DNA from: Demequina lignilytica
GTDB taxonomy: Bacteria > Actinomycetota > Actinomycetes > Actinomycetales > Demequinaceae
Length of the DNA stretch: 64,000 bases
NCBI RefSeq assembly: GCF_030418305.1
Contig: NZ_JAUHPX010000005.1
Location: 239,867 to 303,866 of the forward strand
Direction of reading: 5' to 3'
Shown: positions 40,039-48,052 of the stretch, piece by piece
Position numbering within the stretch: the first letter of the stretch is position 1
Layout of the letters: each line of letters opens with the position of its first letter
Made by a program: the position numbers and the translations under genes
The notes under the pieces: model-generated
What the model was told of the DNA's origin: nothing
The model's database searches: none
What the model saw: the letters and a program-made list of their open reading frames with translations, nothing else

Positions 40039-41160
40039 TCAGACCGCGTACAGCTCCAGCACCTGCGCGCCGACGCGCTCGACATCGAACTGGCGCACGT
40101 GCGCCGCCTGCTCCGCGTGGATCTCGCTTCGCAGCGACGCGTCGGCGATGAGCCGTCGCAGCGCATCGGCGAACGCCGGGGTGTCGCGCGCGTCCACGCT
40201 CACCTCGGGGCGGTCGCCGATCACGGAGAGGTAGCCGGGGTTCGCCCCAGCGAGGACCACGCCGGCCCCGGCCGCCATGGCCTCGACCAGCACGATCCCG
40301 AAGCTCTCGCCTCCCGTCGCCGGGAACACCGCGATGTCCGCGTCGGCGTAGAACGCCGCCTTGTCCTCCTCGGCGACGAAGCCGAGCATCGCGACCCGGT
40401 CGATCCCGGCGGCATGGATCGCGGCCTCGAGATCCCCGAACAGCGGGCCCTTGCCGCCGATCCGCACCTCGATCCCCTGTCGCTCCTCCTCGGTGAGGGC
40501 GTCGAGCGCGTGGATCAGCTCGAGCACGCCCTTGCGCTCGACCAGCCGCCCCAGGAACGCGATCACCAGACGCCCATCGGCGCCGGGACGCCGGGACGAT
40601 GCCGCGGCCGCGGCCGCGAACCCCGTCACGTCCACCGGGCACGGGATCACCCGTGCGTCGATGCCGAAGGTCCGGCGCGCGAAGTCCGCCGCCGGCGCCG
40701 ACACCGCGCAGAACGCGTCGAACTTGCGCAGGTTGGCCCGCAGCGCGCGCCCGAGGGCATGGGTGCCCCACTCGGAGATCTTCGAGTCCGGGAGGATGTG
40801 GAAGGTGCCGACGATCCGCACCGAGCGGGCCTGGAGCCGTCGCGCCTCGTCGACCACGCGGGCGGCGAACAGGGGCGAGTGCGGGGTCTGCACGTGGATG
40901 ACGTCGTAGCGCTCGGCGTCGAGCAGCGCGCGGATCCGCGCGCGGGACGTCGGGAGCGGGATGCGCAGGCCGTTGCCGTTGAAGGTCACCCCGACGTTGC
41001 GCGCGAGCGAGTGCACGGTGACATCCGTCCGCGACGACGACGAGCTCAGGTAGTGCACGGTGTGGCCCGCCCGGGCGAGGAACGCGCCCAGCGTGAGCAC
41101 GTACTGCTGGACCCCGTCGGGACGGTCGATCGAGTCGTCGAGGACCAGCGCGATCTTCAC
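40039..41160 (-). CDS. GT4-family glycosyltransferase
   Basis: A 373-residue GT-B enzyme. The N-terminal half has LDDSIDRPDGVQQYVLTLGAFLARAGH, and the C-terminal half has VIAFLGRLVERKGVLELIHAL and the nucleotide-sugar motif ESFGIVLVEAMAAGAGVVLAG with the EX7E glutamates. The acceptor is unknown; candidates are a phosphatidylinositol mannoside-type lipid or a cell-wall polymer. It begins 4 bp after ccsB, so it is the last gene of the cytochrome c operon, an unexpected pairing. Confidence 0.9.
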   Translation of the reverse strand: MKIALVLDDSIDRPDGVQQYVLTLGAFLARAGHTVHYLSSSSSRTDVTVHSLARNVGVTFNGNGLRIPLPTSRARIRALLDAERYDVIHVQTPHSPLFAARVVDEARRLQARSVRIVGTFHILPDSKISEWGTHALGRALRANLRKFDAFCAVSAPAADFARRTFGIDARVIPCPVDVTGFAAAAAASSRRPGADGRLVIAFLGRLVERKGVLELIHALDALTEEERQGIEVRIGGKGPLFGDLEAAIHAAGIDRVAMLGFVAEEDKAAFYADADIAVFPATGGESFGIVLVEAMAAGAGVVLAGANPGYLSVIGDRPEVSVDARDTPAFADALRRLIADASLRSEIHAEQAAHVRQFDVERVGAQVLELYAV

Positions 41161-41164
41161 AGGC

Positions 41165-42133
41165 TCAGGATCCCGCGTACGTGTGAAGGCCCTGGAAGAA
41201 CAGGTTCACCACGGTGAAGTTCGCGATGAGGGCGGCATAGCCCGCGATCGCGAGCCAGGCGCTGCGGCGCCCCGCCCAGCCCTGCGTGGTGCGCGCGTGC
41301 AGGTACGCGGCGTAGAGGACCCAGATCACGAAGGACCAGACCTCCTTGGGGTCCCAGCCCCAGTATCGGCCCCAGGCGTGCTCGGCCCAGATCGCGCCGG
41401 CCATGACCGTGAACGTCCAGAGCACGAATCCGACGGCGTTGAGCCGGAAGGACAGCGCCTCGAGGCTCGCGGCGCTCGGCACCGCCTCGAGGAAGCGGAG
41501 CCGGCGGCCCGTCCAGCGGGTGCCGCTGTCGCGGGAGTCGCGCATCAGCTGGAGGACGGAGGCGATGAAGCTCACGGTCAGGAGGCCGGTCACCAGCACC
41601 GCGATGGAGACGTGGATCACCAGCCAGTAGCTCTGCAGCGCCGGCGGCAGGGTGTCCGCGTCCTTGTACAGCACGGTCATCGCGAGCCCGAGCGCGACGG
41701 TGGCGATGCCGGTGACGCCCGCGCCGAGGAACGCGACATCGCGCCGGCGCTGGATCACCAGGAACGCGGCGACCGCGAAGAACGACCCGGAGATCGTGTA
41801 CTCGTACATGTTCGACCACGGCACGTGTCCGGCGTCGATGCCGCGGGCCACGAGGCCCACGGCGTGGAGCAGCGCGCCGACCATCGTCGTCGAGCGGGCG
41901 ATGCCCGCCGCCTTGGACGCGCGGGACGGACGGGACGATGCGGCGGCCTCGGTCGCGGCGGACGGCTCGGCGGGCGAGGCCCCGCCGACGGCGACGGCCT
42001 CGCGGTCCGCGGCGCGGGCCGCGACCTTGTCGTCGGCCACGCGCGCGAGGCGGATCGCGTGCGCGACCATCGCGATCGCGTACAGCGTCGTCGCGCCCCA
42101 CAGCGTCATGATGCTGAGCTCGGTGACGTTCAT
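41165..42133 (-). CDS. ccsB: Cytochrome c biogenesis protein CcsB (ResC)
   Basis: A 322-residue membrane half of the System II haem export/cytochrome c synthetase. The tryptophan-rich WWD motif appears as WGRYWGWDPKEVWSFVIWVLYAAYLHART near residue 255, and HVPWSNMYEYTISGSFF near 95 carries a haem-ligand His region. An Ala/Ser-rich charged stretch (about residues 40-75) splits the first two helices. It overlaps resB by 4 nt. Confidence 0.94.
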   Translation of the reverse strand: MNVTELSIMTLWGATTLYAIAMVAHAIRLARVADDKVAARAADREAVAVGGASPAEPSAATEAAASSRPSRASKAAGIARSTTMVGALLHAVGLVARGIDAGHVPWSNMYEYTISGSFFAVAAFLVIQRRRDVAFLGAGVTGIATVALGLAMTVLYKDADTLPPALQSYWLVIHVSIAVLVTGLLTVSFIASVLQLMRDSRDSGTRWTGRRLRFLEAVPSAASLEALSFRLNAVGFVLWTFTVMAGAIWAEHAWGRYWGWDPKEVWSFVIWVLYAAYLHARTTQGWAGRRSAWLAIAGYAALIANFTVVNLFFQGLHTYAGS

Positions 42134-43713
42134 TCTGGCTCCCTCTCCCCGGTCGCGGCACGTGACGCCCGCTCCCGCACCGCCTGCACCCCCGCATCGT
42201 GCGCGGGCGCGAGGGCGGCGACGGTGACCACTGTAGTTCCGTCCTCCTCGCGCGCCACCACCCAGACCTTGCGACGGGGCGCGAACAGCGACACGGACAG
42301 GCCCAGCAGCGTGAGGATCGCGGCGGTCAGCAGGTACGGCAGCGACGGGTCGGCCCGCAGGTCCAGCGCGACGAACCGCGGCAGCGACTCGAAGGTGACG
42401 GTGCCGAGCCCGCCGGGGATGTCGACCGTCTCGCCCAGGTTGACGCGCAGCAGCGCGGGCTGGCCGTCGTCGCCCCGCACGGGGCTGAGCTGGGACTGGT
42501 CCAGCCGGTAGACGTTCTGCGGGATCCCCGTGTCGAGGCCCAGGTCGCCGACGTACGCGAGCAGGTCGATCACCGGGTTGGTCGGATCGGGGTGGATCGA
42601 CGCCACCGCGAACGGACCCTCGAGGAAGGTGGGGTACAGGGTGGCGGTAAAGCCGAGCTGCTCGCCCGTCGACACGTCGGGGGCCTTGATGACGCCGGTC
42701 GACGTGTAGACCGCGTCCTGCGGCAGGAAGGGCACCGGGCCGGAGAACGCGATCTCGCCCGCGGCGTCCCGGACGGTGATGACAGGCGCGTAGCCGTTGC
42801 CCTGGAGGTAGACCTTCGCGCCGTCGACCTCGAGCGGGTGGTTGACGCTGATGGTCTCCTCCACCGGCTCCCCGCCGGGCTCCGTGAAGGTGACGTTCGC
42901 CTGGAAGTGCAGCGGGCGAGCGGTGTCCGAGAACTCGGCGTCGAACGAGTCGAGGCGGATGGTGAAGGGGTCGAGGGACGCCGGGTCGAAGAGCCGTCCC
43001 GAGTCGAACGTGTCGTACGCGACCACCGCGTTGGTGAAGGACCGCCCCTCGACCACGATCGCCTGGCCGCGGTACGTGAAGAGGGTGCCGTACGCCATCG
43101 CGACGAGCAGCAGCACCAGCGAGGCGTGGAAGACCAGGTTGCCCAGCTCGCGGATGTGGCCCGTCTCGGCCGCGAGCGCGACGGTGCCGTCGTCGCGGCG
43201 ATCGACGCGGACCCGGGAGCCCGTCAGCGCCCCGAGCCGGCCCGCGCGCGGGCGAAGGGCCGCGCGGGCGGCCTCGACCGCATCATCCGCCGTCAGGGGG
43301 GACGATGCGTCCACGGGCTCGTACCGGCTCAGGCGCGACGGCGCGGGCGCCACGGGGCGCCGGAGCTCCCGGTAGTGCAGGATCGCGCGCGGAGTGATGC
43401 ACCCGATGAGCGACGCGAACAGCAGCACGTAGATGGCCGTGAACCACGCCGAGCCGAACACGTCGAGGAAGCCGGTGGCGTCGAGCAGCGGGCCCCAGAA
43501 CGCATGGTCGGCGACGAACTGCGCCGTCGCGGCGGCGTCCTGCGGCCATTGCGGCAGCACCGAGCCGGGGATGGAGGCGAGCGCGAGCACCAGGAGCAGG
43601 ATCAGCGCGACGCGCATGCTGGTGACCTGACGCCAGATCCAGCGCAGCCAGCCCCGGAAACCGAGCCGAGGAGCCTCGGGGACCACGTAGTTGTCGAGCT
43701 TCATGCGCGCCAT
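42130..43713 (-). CDS. resB: Cytochrome c biogenesis protein ResB
   Basis: A 527-residue partner of CcsB. Three N-terminal helices (MRVALILLLVLALASIPGSVLPQ and later ones) and one near the C-terminus (LPYLLTAAILTLLGLSVSLF) enclose a large extracytoplasmic domain. The ATG at 43713 is chosen because the preceding open frame overlaps ccdA; the two genes share ATGA. Together with CcsB it attaches haem to apocytochrome c, which complex III/IV use after NDH-1 and menaquinone. Confidence 0.93.
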   Translation of the reverse strand: MARMKLDNYVVPEAPRLGFRGWLRWIWRQVTSMRVALILLLVLALASIPGSVLPQWPQDAAATAQFVADHAFWGPLLDATGFLDVFGSAWFTAIYVLLFASLIGCITPRAILHYRELRRPVAPAPSRLSRYEPVDASSPLTADDAVEAARAALRPRAGRLGALTGSRVRVDRRDDGTVALAAETGHIRELGNLVFHASLVLLLVAMAYGTLFTYRGQAIVVEGRSFTNAVVAYDTFDSGRLFDPASLDPFTIRLDSFDAEFSDTARPLHFQANVTFTEPGGEPVEETISVNHPLEVDGAKVYLQGNGYAPVITVRDAAGEIAFSGPVPFLPQDAVYTSTGVIKAPDVSTGEQLGFTATLYPTFLEGPFAVASIHPDPTNPVIDLLAYVGDLGLDTGIPQNVYRLDQSQLSPVRGDDGQPALLRVNLGETVDIPGGLGTVTFESLPRFVALDLRADPSLPYLLTAAILTLLGLSVSLFAPRRKVWVVAREEDGTTVVTVAALAPAHDAGVQAVRERASRAATGEREPE

Positions 43714-44462
43714 CAGATGGCCACCCAGAATCCGTCGATCCAGCCCTGCAGCATCGCGGTGAGGCGGTCCCACAGGCCCGTCACCAGCAGCACGCCCAGC
43801 ACGATCAGCATCGCGCCGCCGATGCGCATCAGCGCGAGCCGGTGGCGGCGCAGCCAGCCCAGCACCTTGCCCGAGCGCTCGAACAGCGCGGCGAGCAGGA
43901 TGAACGGCAGACCCAGGCCGACGCAGTAGGCGATCGCGAGCACCGCGCCGCGCCCCTGGGTCGCCTCCGACAGGCCGAGCGCGTACACGGCTGCGAGCGT
44001 GGGCCCCAGGCACGGCGTCCAGCCCAGGCCGAACGCGATGCCCAGCACGGGGGCGCCGGCGAGACCCGCCCGCGGGCTGACGTGGAGGCGGCGCTCGTTC
44101 TGGAGGAACGGCACGGCTCCCATGAAGGCGAAGCCGAGCAGGATGATCACCACGCCGAGCACCCGCGTGATGACGGTCATGTACGGCGCGAGGGCGACCC
44201 CGAGCGAGGACGCGAGGAAGCCGAAGGCGATGAAGACGGCGGAGAAGCCGAGCACGAAGAGCGCGGCGCCGATCACGAGCCTGGGTCGGGACGCCCTGCC
44301 GGTGCCGCCGGTGCCGGCCATGCCGGACACGTAGCCGAGGTAGCCGGGCACCAGCGGCACCACGCACGGCGACGCGAAGCTCACCAGCCCGGCGAGGATC
44401 GCGACCGGGATCGCGAGCAGCATCGAGCCGCTGAGGGCGACGCCCGCGAGCTCCGACCCCAT
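43713..44462 (-). CDS. ccdA: Thiol-disulfide transporter CcdA
   Basis: A 249-residue, six-helix DsbD-family protein that carries reducing power across the membrane. The paired cysteines lie in FASPCVVPLVPGYLGYVSG (helix 1) and LGWTPCLGPTLAAVYALG (helix 4). The ATG at 44462 overlaps the tlpA stop by one base. It supplies electrons to the TlpA-like protein. Confidence 0.95.
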   Translation of the reverse strand: MGSELAGVALSGSMLLAIPVAILAGLVSFASPCVVPLVPGYLGYVSGMAGTGGTGRASRPRLVIGAALFVLGFSAVFIAFGFLASSLGVALAPYMTVITRVLGVVIILLGFAFMGAVPFLQNERRLHVSPRAGLAGAPVLGIAFGLGWTPCLGPTLAAVYALGLSEATQGRGAVLAIAYCVGLGLPFILLAALFERSGKVLGWLRRHRLALMRIGGAMLIVLGVLLVTGLWDRLTAMLQGWIDGFWVAI

Positions 44463-45025
44463 CAGGCGCCCTCGGCCAGGGCGTCCTCGATGAGCGCGCT
44501 CAGCGTCGACGGGTCGGCGCGGCCCACGATCCGGGCGTAGAGGCGGCCGTCGGGGTCCAGCACGAGCGTGGTGGGGACGGCGTTCATGGCGACCACGCCC
44601 TGGAGGGCCGCGGTGGCGGCGCCGTCCGCGTCGTCGATGCTCGGGAACTCGACGCCGAAGGTGCGGTCGAACGCCTCCACCGTCGGCGCATCGTCCCGGC
44701 CGTTGACGCCGACGATCTGGACGTCGTCGCGCGCGTCGAGCGCGACGAGGTCGGGGGCCTCCGCACGGCACGGCGGGCAGGAGGCGTACCAGGTGTTGAC
44801 CAGGACGACCTGCCCGCGGAAGTCCGCGACGTCGACGGCCTCGCCCGCGAACGACGTGCCCGCGAGATCGAGCGCGTCGCCCTGGTCGGCGAGCACGGTG
44901 ACGGTGCCGTCGCCCGAGACGTAGCCGGGCGACTGGGCGGCGTCGGGGCCGGCGCAGCTGGCGAGAGTGATGACGAGCGCGACCACCACCGCGATGAGGA
45001 TCGCGATGCGCGCGGCCGGCCTCAC
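44462..45025 (-). CDS. resA: TlpA/ResA-like thiol-disulfide oxidoreductase (lipoprotein)
   Basis: A 187-residue exported thioredoxin-fold protein. The signal ends in LASC (lipobox), and the active site is WYASCPPCRAEAP near residue 90, with the cis-Pro loop AVPTTLVLD. It keeps apocytochrome c cysteines reduced for haem attachment. The GTG at 45025 overlaps the phosphatase stop by 4 nt. Confidence 0.93.
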   Translation of the reverse strand: MRPAARIAILIAVVVALVITLASCAGPDAAQSPGYVSGDGTVTVLADQGDALDLAGTSFAGEAVDVADFRGQVVLVNTWYASCPPCRAEAPDLVALDARDDVQIVGVNGRDDAPTVEAFDRTFGVEFPSIDDADGAATAALQGVVAMNAVPTTLVLDPDGRLYARIVGRADPSTLSALIEDALAEGA

Positions 45026-45639
45026 CGCGGGACCTCGATGTGAGCCGCGGGCGTGGCGTAGCCGACGAAGCGGGGGCGTCCGTCCTCCACCTCGAAGGAG
45101 GTGAGCGAGCACAGCGCGCACTCGCGGGAGCGCGGGTCGTGCAGGAACGAGCGGCCCTCGGCGTCGCAGCGGGCCACCCAGATCGGGAGCTGGTGGCTGA
45201 CGATCACGGTGTCGCCGTCGGGGTTGTCGGCGGCCGCGTCGGCGATCGCGGCGCGCATCCGTGCGGCCTGCTCGACGTAGGGCTCGCCCCAGGACGGCCG
45301 CCACGGGTTCCGCAGCCGCCACCAGTGCTTGGGGTGGAGGAAGTCGATCGGGCGCGGGATGGGCTCGCCCTGGTACTGGTTGCCCGCCTCGATCACGCGC
45401 TCGTCGGTGACGATCTCGAGGCCGAAGGCTGCCGCCACCGGCGCCGCGGTCTGCTGCGCGCGCAGCAGCGGCGAGGCGACGATGCGGGTGACGGGGGTGC
45501 CGGTCGCGACCAGGTGGTCGGCGGCGGCGCGCGCCATCGCCTCGCCCGTGTCCGACAGGCGGAACTCGGGGAGGCGGCCGTAGAGGACCTTGTCGGGGTT
45601 GTGGACGTGGCCGTGCCGTAGCACGTGGACCCGGGGCAT
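45022..45639 (-). CDS. Histidine phosphatase superfamily protein
   Basis: A 205-residue protein with the catalytic LRHGHV at residue 9 (RHG), SPLLRAQQTA and IVSHQLP (second His). Members include phosphoglycerate-mutase-like phosphatases with broad substrates; none can be assigned. WGEPYVEQAARM is a normal acid-base segment. It sits within the cytochrome c operon, as in many actinobacteria, between the glutaredoxin-like gene and tlpA. Confidence 0.9.
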   Translation of the reverse strand: MPRVHVLRHGHVHNPDKVLYGRLPEFRLSDTGEAMARAAADHLVATGTPVTRIVASPLLRAQQTAAPVAAAFGLEIVTDERVIEAGNQYQGEPIPRPIDFLHPKHWWRLRNPWRPSWGEPYVEQAARMRAAIADAAADNPDGDTVIVSHQLPIWVARCDAEGRSFLHDPRSRECALCSLTSFEVEDGRPRFVGYATPAAHIEVPR

Positions 45640-45654
45640 CGTGTCTCCCTCGTC

Positions 45655-45891
45655 CTACGCGAGCGCCGCGCGCAGCCGGTCGGGGTCGATCCGCCAGAAG
45701 CCGACGGTCTCGCCGTCGACCACCGCGACCGGGACCTCGTCGCCGTGGCGCGCCTTGAGGTCGGGATCGGTGTCGACGTCGATCTCGACCCATTCCTGAC
45801 CGAGGGCGTCGCAGATCGCGCGGACGGTGTCGCGGGCCTCCTCGCACAGGTGGCACCCGACACGGGTGTACAGGGTCACGCGGGGGGGCAT
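45655..45891 (-). CDS. Glutaredoxin-like (DUF836) thiol protein
   Basis: A 78-residue thioredoxin-fold protein with CHLC at residues 13-16 (TRVGCHLCEEARD) and VPVAVVDGE as the cis-Pro loop. It is the first gene of the cytochrome c operon and starts at ATG 45891, seven bases after a TATGCT -10 box. The role is presumably thiol-disulfide exchange in the cytoplasm; the partner is unknown. Confidence 0.87.
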   Translation of the reverse strand: MPPRVTLYTRVGCHLCEEARDTVRAICDALGQEWVEIDVDTDPDLKARHGDEVPVAVVDGETVGFWRIDPDRLRAALA

Positions 45892-45898
45892 GCGCACA

Positions 45899-45904
45899 AG
45901 CATA
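45899..45904 (-). promoter_or_regulatory. -10 box (TATGCT) for the cytochrome c maturation operon
   Basis: Minus-strand TATGCT, TGTGCGC, then ATG at 45891. It would drive the seven-gene unit down to the glycosyltransferase. Confidence 0.58.
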
Positions 45905-45940
45905 AGCCGGGCGGCAGGAGGGTCGATGCGGCCGGATGGG

Positions 45941-45946
45941 TAGAGT
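45941..45946 (+). promoter_or_regulatory. -10 box (TAGAGT) for the HAD hydrolase
   Basis: TAGAGT, TGACGG, then GTG at 45953; divergent from the cytochrome c operon promoter. Confidence 0.58.
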
Positions 45947-45952
45947 TGACGG

Positions 45953-46768
45953 GTGACCACCAAGGAGAGCGCGCCCCGCATCGCCGCGTTCTTCGATGTC
46001 GACAACACCGTGATCCGCGGCGCCTCGGCGTTCCACATCGCGAGGGGCCTGTGGCAGCGCGACTACTTCTCCGCGCGCGACATCCTGAAGTTCGGCGTGG
46101 AGCAGGCGCAGTACGTGCTGTTCGGGGAGTCGCAGGAGCAGATGACGCGCCTGCGCGAACACGGCCTGGGGATCATCAAGGGCTGGTCGGTGGCGGAGAT
46201 GACGGCCGTCGGCGAGGAGGTCTACGACGAGCTTCTCGAGTCGCGGGTGTACCCCGGGACCAAGGAGATCATCGATGAGCACCTGGCGCAGGGGCACGAG
46301 GTGTGGCTCGTGACCGCGTCCCCCATCGAGATCGGCCGGATGATCGCGCGCCGCATCGGCGCGACCGGCGCGCTCGGGACGGTCGCCGAGCACAAGGACG
46401 GCCACTACACCGGGCGGCTCGAGGGCGACTTCCTGCACGGGCCGCGGAAGGCCGTCGAGGTCACGGCGCTCGCGGAGCGGCGCGGCCTGTCGCTCCCGGA
46501 CTGCTACGCGTACGGCGACTCGCTCAACGACACCTCGATGCTCGAGACCGTCGGCCACCCGTGCGCGATCAACCCGGACCCCAAGATGCGCAAGCAGGCC
46601 CTCGCCAAGGGCTGGCCGATCCGGGAGTTCCGCAAGCGTCGCAAGAGCGGCCGCCGCGGCGTGGTGAAGAGCTCGGTCACGGGCGCCGCGTGGGTCACCA
46701 TCCAGGTCTCGCGCGGGCTCAAGGCGGCGGCGCGCGGCGTCTGGCGGCGCCTGTTCAGCCGAGGCTGA
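45953..46768 (+). CDS. HAD-IB family phosphatase
   Basis: A 271-residue HAD-superfamily hydrolase. The nucleophile motif is FFDVDNTVIRG (near residue 12; DxDNT instead of the common DxDGT), then LVTASPIEIGRM (motif II) and YAYGDSLNDTSMLETVG (motif III). The last 50 residues are Lys/Arg-rich with an amphipathic end (KAAARGVWRRLFSRG), suggesting membrane attachment. Homologues act on phosphoserine-like or phospholipid phosphates; the substrate here is unknown. The first intergenic repeat follows at 46797. Confidence 0.9.
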   Translation: MTTKESAPRIAAFFDVDNTVIRGASAFHIARGLWQRDYFSARDILKFGVEQAQYVLFGESQEQMTRLREHGLGIIKGWSVAEMTAVGEEVYDELLESRVYPGTKEIIDEHLAQGHEVWLVTASPIEIGRMIARRIGATGALGTVAEHKDGHYTGRLEGDFLHGPRKAVEVTALAERRGLSLPDCYAYGDSLNDTSMLETVGHPCAINPDPKMRKQALAKGWPIREFRKRRKSGRRGVVKSSVTGAAWVTIQVSRGLKAAARGVWRRLFSRG

Positions 46769-46796
46769 CGCCCCCGGGCCCTCGTCACCCCACGGC

Positions 46797-46893
46797 GGAC
46801 GCTCCGCACGGAATCCGCCACGACACGCCGCCGTCAGGGCCGCGCCGGGGCCGACACGCCGCATCGTCCCGCCAGGATCCGTGCGGGCTGTCC
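46797..46893 (+). repeat. Intergenic inverted-repeat element, copy A (97 bp)
   Basis: Left end GGAC-GCT-CCGCACGGA pairs with right end TCCGTGCGGGCTGTCC. Two direct GACACGCCGC units lie inside. It shares ends and core with copies at 47268, 50142, 53253 and 63860. One GGACGATGCG 10-mer (reverse, 46860) lies within it. No ORF is present. Confidence 0.75.
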
Positions 46894-47015
46894 GGGCGGC
46901 GGGACGGGGGCCGCGCCGATCGAAACGTCACAATCTTGACAAATCGGACAGCACGCGGCGGAATGGTCCCTGAGGGACTGCGGATCGACCGCAGCGGCGA
47001 CGGGGGGAGCCGGAC

Positions 47016-47249
47016 ATGAATGCAGAGCTTGGAGCGCAGGCGGGGGCAGGGCGCGGGCCCGGGGGCGACGCGGCGGGGGCGACGGCGCCGTCCGGCGCGT
47101 GGTCGCGGATCGCCAACCCGCGTCGGGTGACGCTGGCCGACGACGCGATCGAGGTCAGGCCCGAAGGCGGGCTCGTCGCCGGGGTCGACGTGGGCGAGCT
47201 CACGGCCCACGAGCGGGTCCGCTACCCCGCCGCGGAGCCCGCCGCGTAG
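47016..47249 (+). CDS. Small hypothetical protein between two repeat elements
   Basis: A 77-residue ORF with GGGGGGAG before the ATG. The first 30 residues are Gly/Ala-rich (GAQAGAGRGPGGDAAGATAP) and the rest is a possible small beta domain (WSRIANPRRVTLADDAIEVRPEGGLVAGVDVGELTAHERVRYPA). I recognise no family. A TTGACA at 46936-46941 could be its -35 box. It is bracketed by repeat copies A and E, so it may have moved with them or simply be isolated by them. It could be noncoding. Confidence 0.4.
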   Translation: MNAELGAQAGAGRGPGGDAAGATAPSGAWSRIANPRRVTLADDAIEVRPEGGLVAGVDVGELTAHERVRYPAAEPAA

Positions 47250-47267
47250 CCCGCAGGCACGGTCCGC

Positions 47268-47366
47268 GGACCATCCGCACCTACCGGTCGGGCATGACTC
47301 GGCTCTTGATGCGAGACACGCCGCGCGACACGCCACGTCGGGGTCGCCGGTAGGTGCCCAGCGTCC
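47268..47366 (+). repeat. Intergenic inverted-repeat element, copy E (99 bp, divergent)
   Basis: Left end GGACCATCCGCACCTACCGG pairs with right end CCGGTAGGTGCCCAGCGTCC, a 20-bp inverted repeat with few mismatches. It keeps internal GACACGCC units twice. Its ends differ from copies A-D after GCAC, so it is a subtype. Confidence 0.68.
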
Positions 47367-47402
47367 GCCGGGAGCCGGGGCTATGCGCGCCGGACAGCAG
47401 AA

Positions 47403-47432
47403 CGCCCGCCTCACCGGGTGGCGAGACGGGCG
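47403..47432 (-). terminator. Hairpin terminator after the bS22 gene
   Basis: CGCCCG at one end pairs with CGGGCG at the other, extended through CTC/GAG and CC/GG with two mismatches. It starts about 20 bp past the bS22 stop on the minus strand; only a short TT follows. Confidence 0.55.
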
Positions 47433-47449
47433 TCGTGAGCGCAGCGCGC

Positions 47450-47548
47450 TTACTTCTTGTTGCGGCGCTGGTGACGCGTCTTGCGAAGCAGCTTGCGGTG
47501 CTTCTTCTTCGACATGCGCTTGCGGCGCTTCTTGATGATGGAACCCAT
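47450..47548 (-). CDS. Small ribosomal subunit protein bS22 (AURKAIP1/COX24 domain)
   Basis: A 32-residue, extremely basic protein: [19 protein letters not shown] is followed by [13 protein letters not shown]. This is the actinobacterial bS22 protein first seen on mycobacterial ribosomes, which binds the 30S subunit between the decoding centre and the large subunit. It is far below usual size cut-offs. The ATG at 47548 follows GGTAGGTACC, and a hairpin follows the TAA stop. Confidence 0.93.
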   Translation of the reverse strand: MGSIIKKRRKRMSKKKHRKLLRKTRHQRRNKK

Positions 47549-47635
47549 CGGTACCTACCTCATTCGATGACAGAAACTGCGGTGCGTGCGCGGCACGCCG
47601 ACGTCCAGGCCGCGCTGGACGCGACAGACAAGGGA

Positions 47636-47872
47636 CTAGCCTACCGTGCCGGTCCCCTGCTCGTCATCCTCGGAGTAGTACCCTCCCGCGAGCGCCGCCT
47701 GCTCCATGAACTGCTCGACGGCCTCCTGCGGCACGCGGAACGACCGGCCGAAGCGCACGGCCGGCAGCTCGCCGGCGTGCACCCACCGGTACACCGTCAT
47801 GCGCGACACCCGCACCATGTCCGCCACCTCGGCGACGGTCAGAAACTTGGTGCGTTGCGGGTTCTCAGCCAT
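47636..47872 (-). CDS. bldC: BldC-type helix-turn-helix regulator
   Basis: A 78-residue MerR-like winged helix protein: LTVAEVADMVRVSRMTVYRWVHAGELPAVRFGRSFRVPQEAVEQFM (residues about 11-56), then an acidic tail (YYSEDDEQGTGTVG). It corresponds closely to Streptomyces BldC, which binds DNA cooperatively as head-to-tail oligomers and controls development. In a non-sporulating micrococcale its targets are unknown. The ATG at 47872 is chosen over a very long frame upstream. It is next to bS22 on the same strand, as in other actinobacteria. Confidence 0.93.
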   Translation of the reverse strand: MAENPQRTKFLTVAEVADMVRVSRMTVYRWVHAGELPAVRFGRSFRVPQEAVEQFMEQAALAGGYYSEDDEQGTGTVG

Positions 47873-47932
47873 CGTTGTCGTCCAGTCCCTCTCGAAAGCA
47901 TCCTCGGCGGTGCTATCGGCTGGATGCACTCC

Positions 47933-47959
47933 CAACTGTAGGGGCTGGAGTGACAGTTG
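47933..47959 (-). promoter_or_regulatory. Inverted repeat and possible bldC promoter
   Basis: CAACTGT (47933-47939) and ACAGTTG (47953-47959) form a 7-bp inverted repeat with a 13-bp gap. One arm contains a minus-strand TACAGT -10 candidate at 47935-47940, 63 bp upstream of bldC. The repeat lies midway between bldC and ktrB and could serve autoregulation. The remainder of the 180-bp gap holds nothing else I recognise. Confidence 0.42.
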
Positions 47960-48052
47960 TGAAGTGTGTGAAACATGCCGAAGATAAGGGGTGACGCACG
48001 GGCGACGCCCGCGCGAGGAGGCCACGGCCCGACGGGCCACGTGAGGAGAGGC

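Noticed and set aside
47873..48052. c-di-AMP (ydaO) riboswitch before ktrB
   Set aside because: Only short GC hairpins and one 7-bp inverted repeat are present; the conserved ydaO bases are missing.
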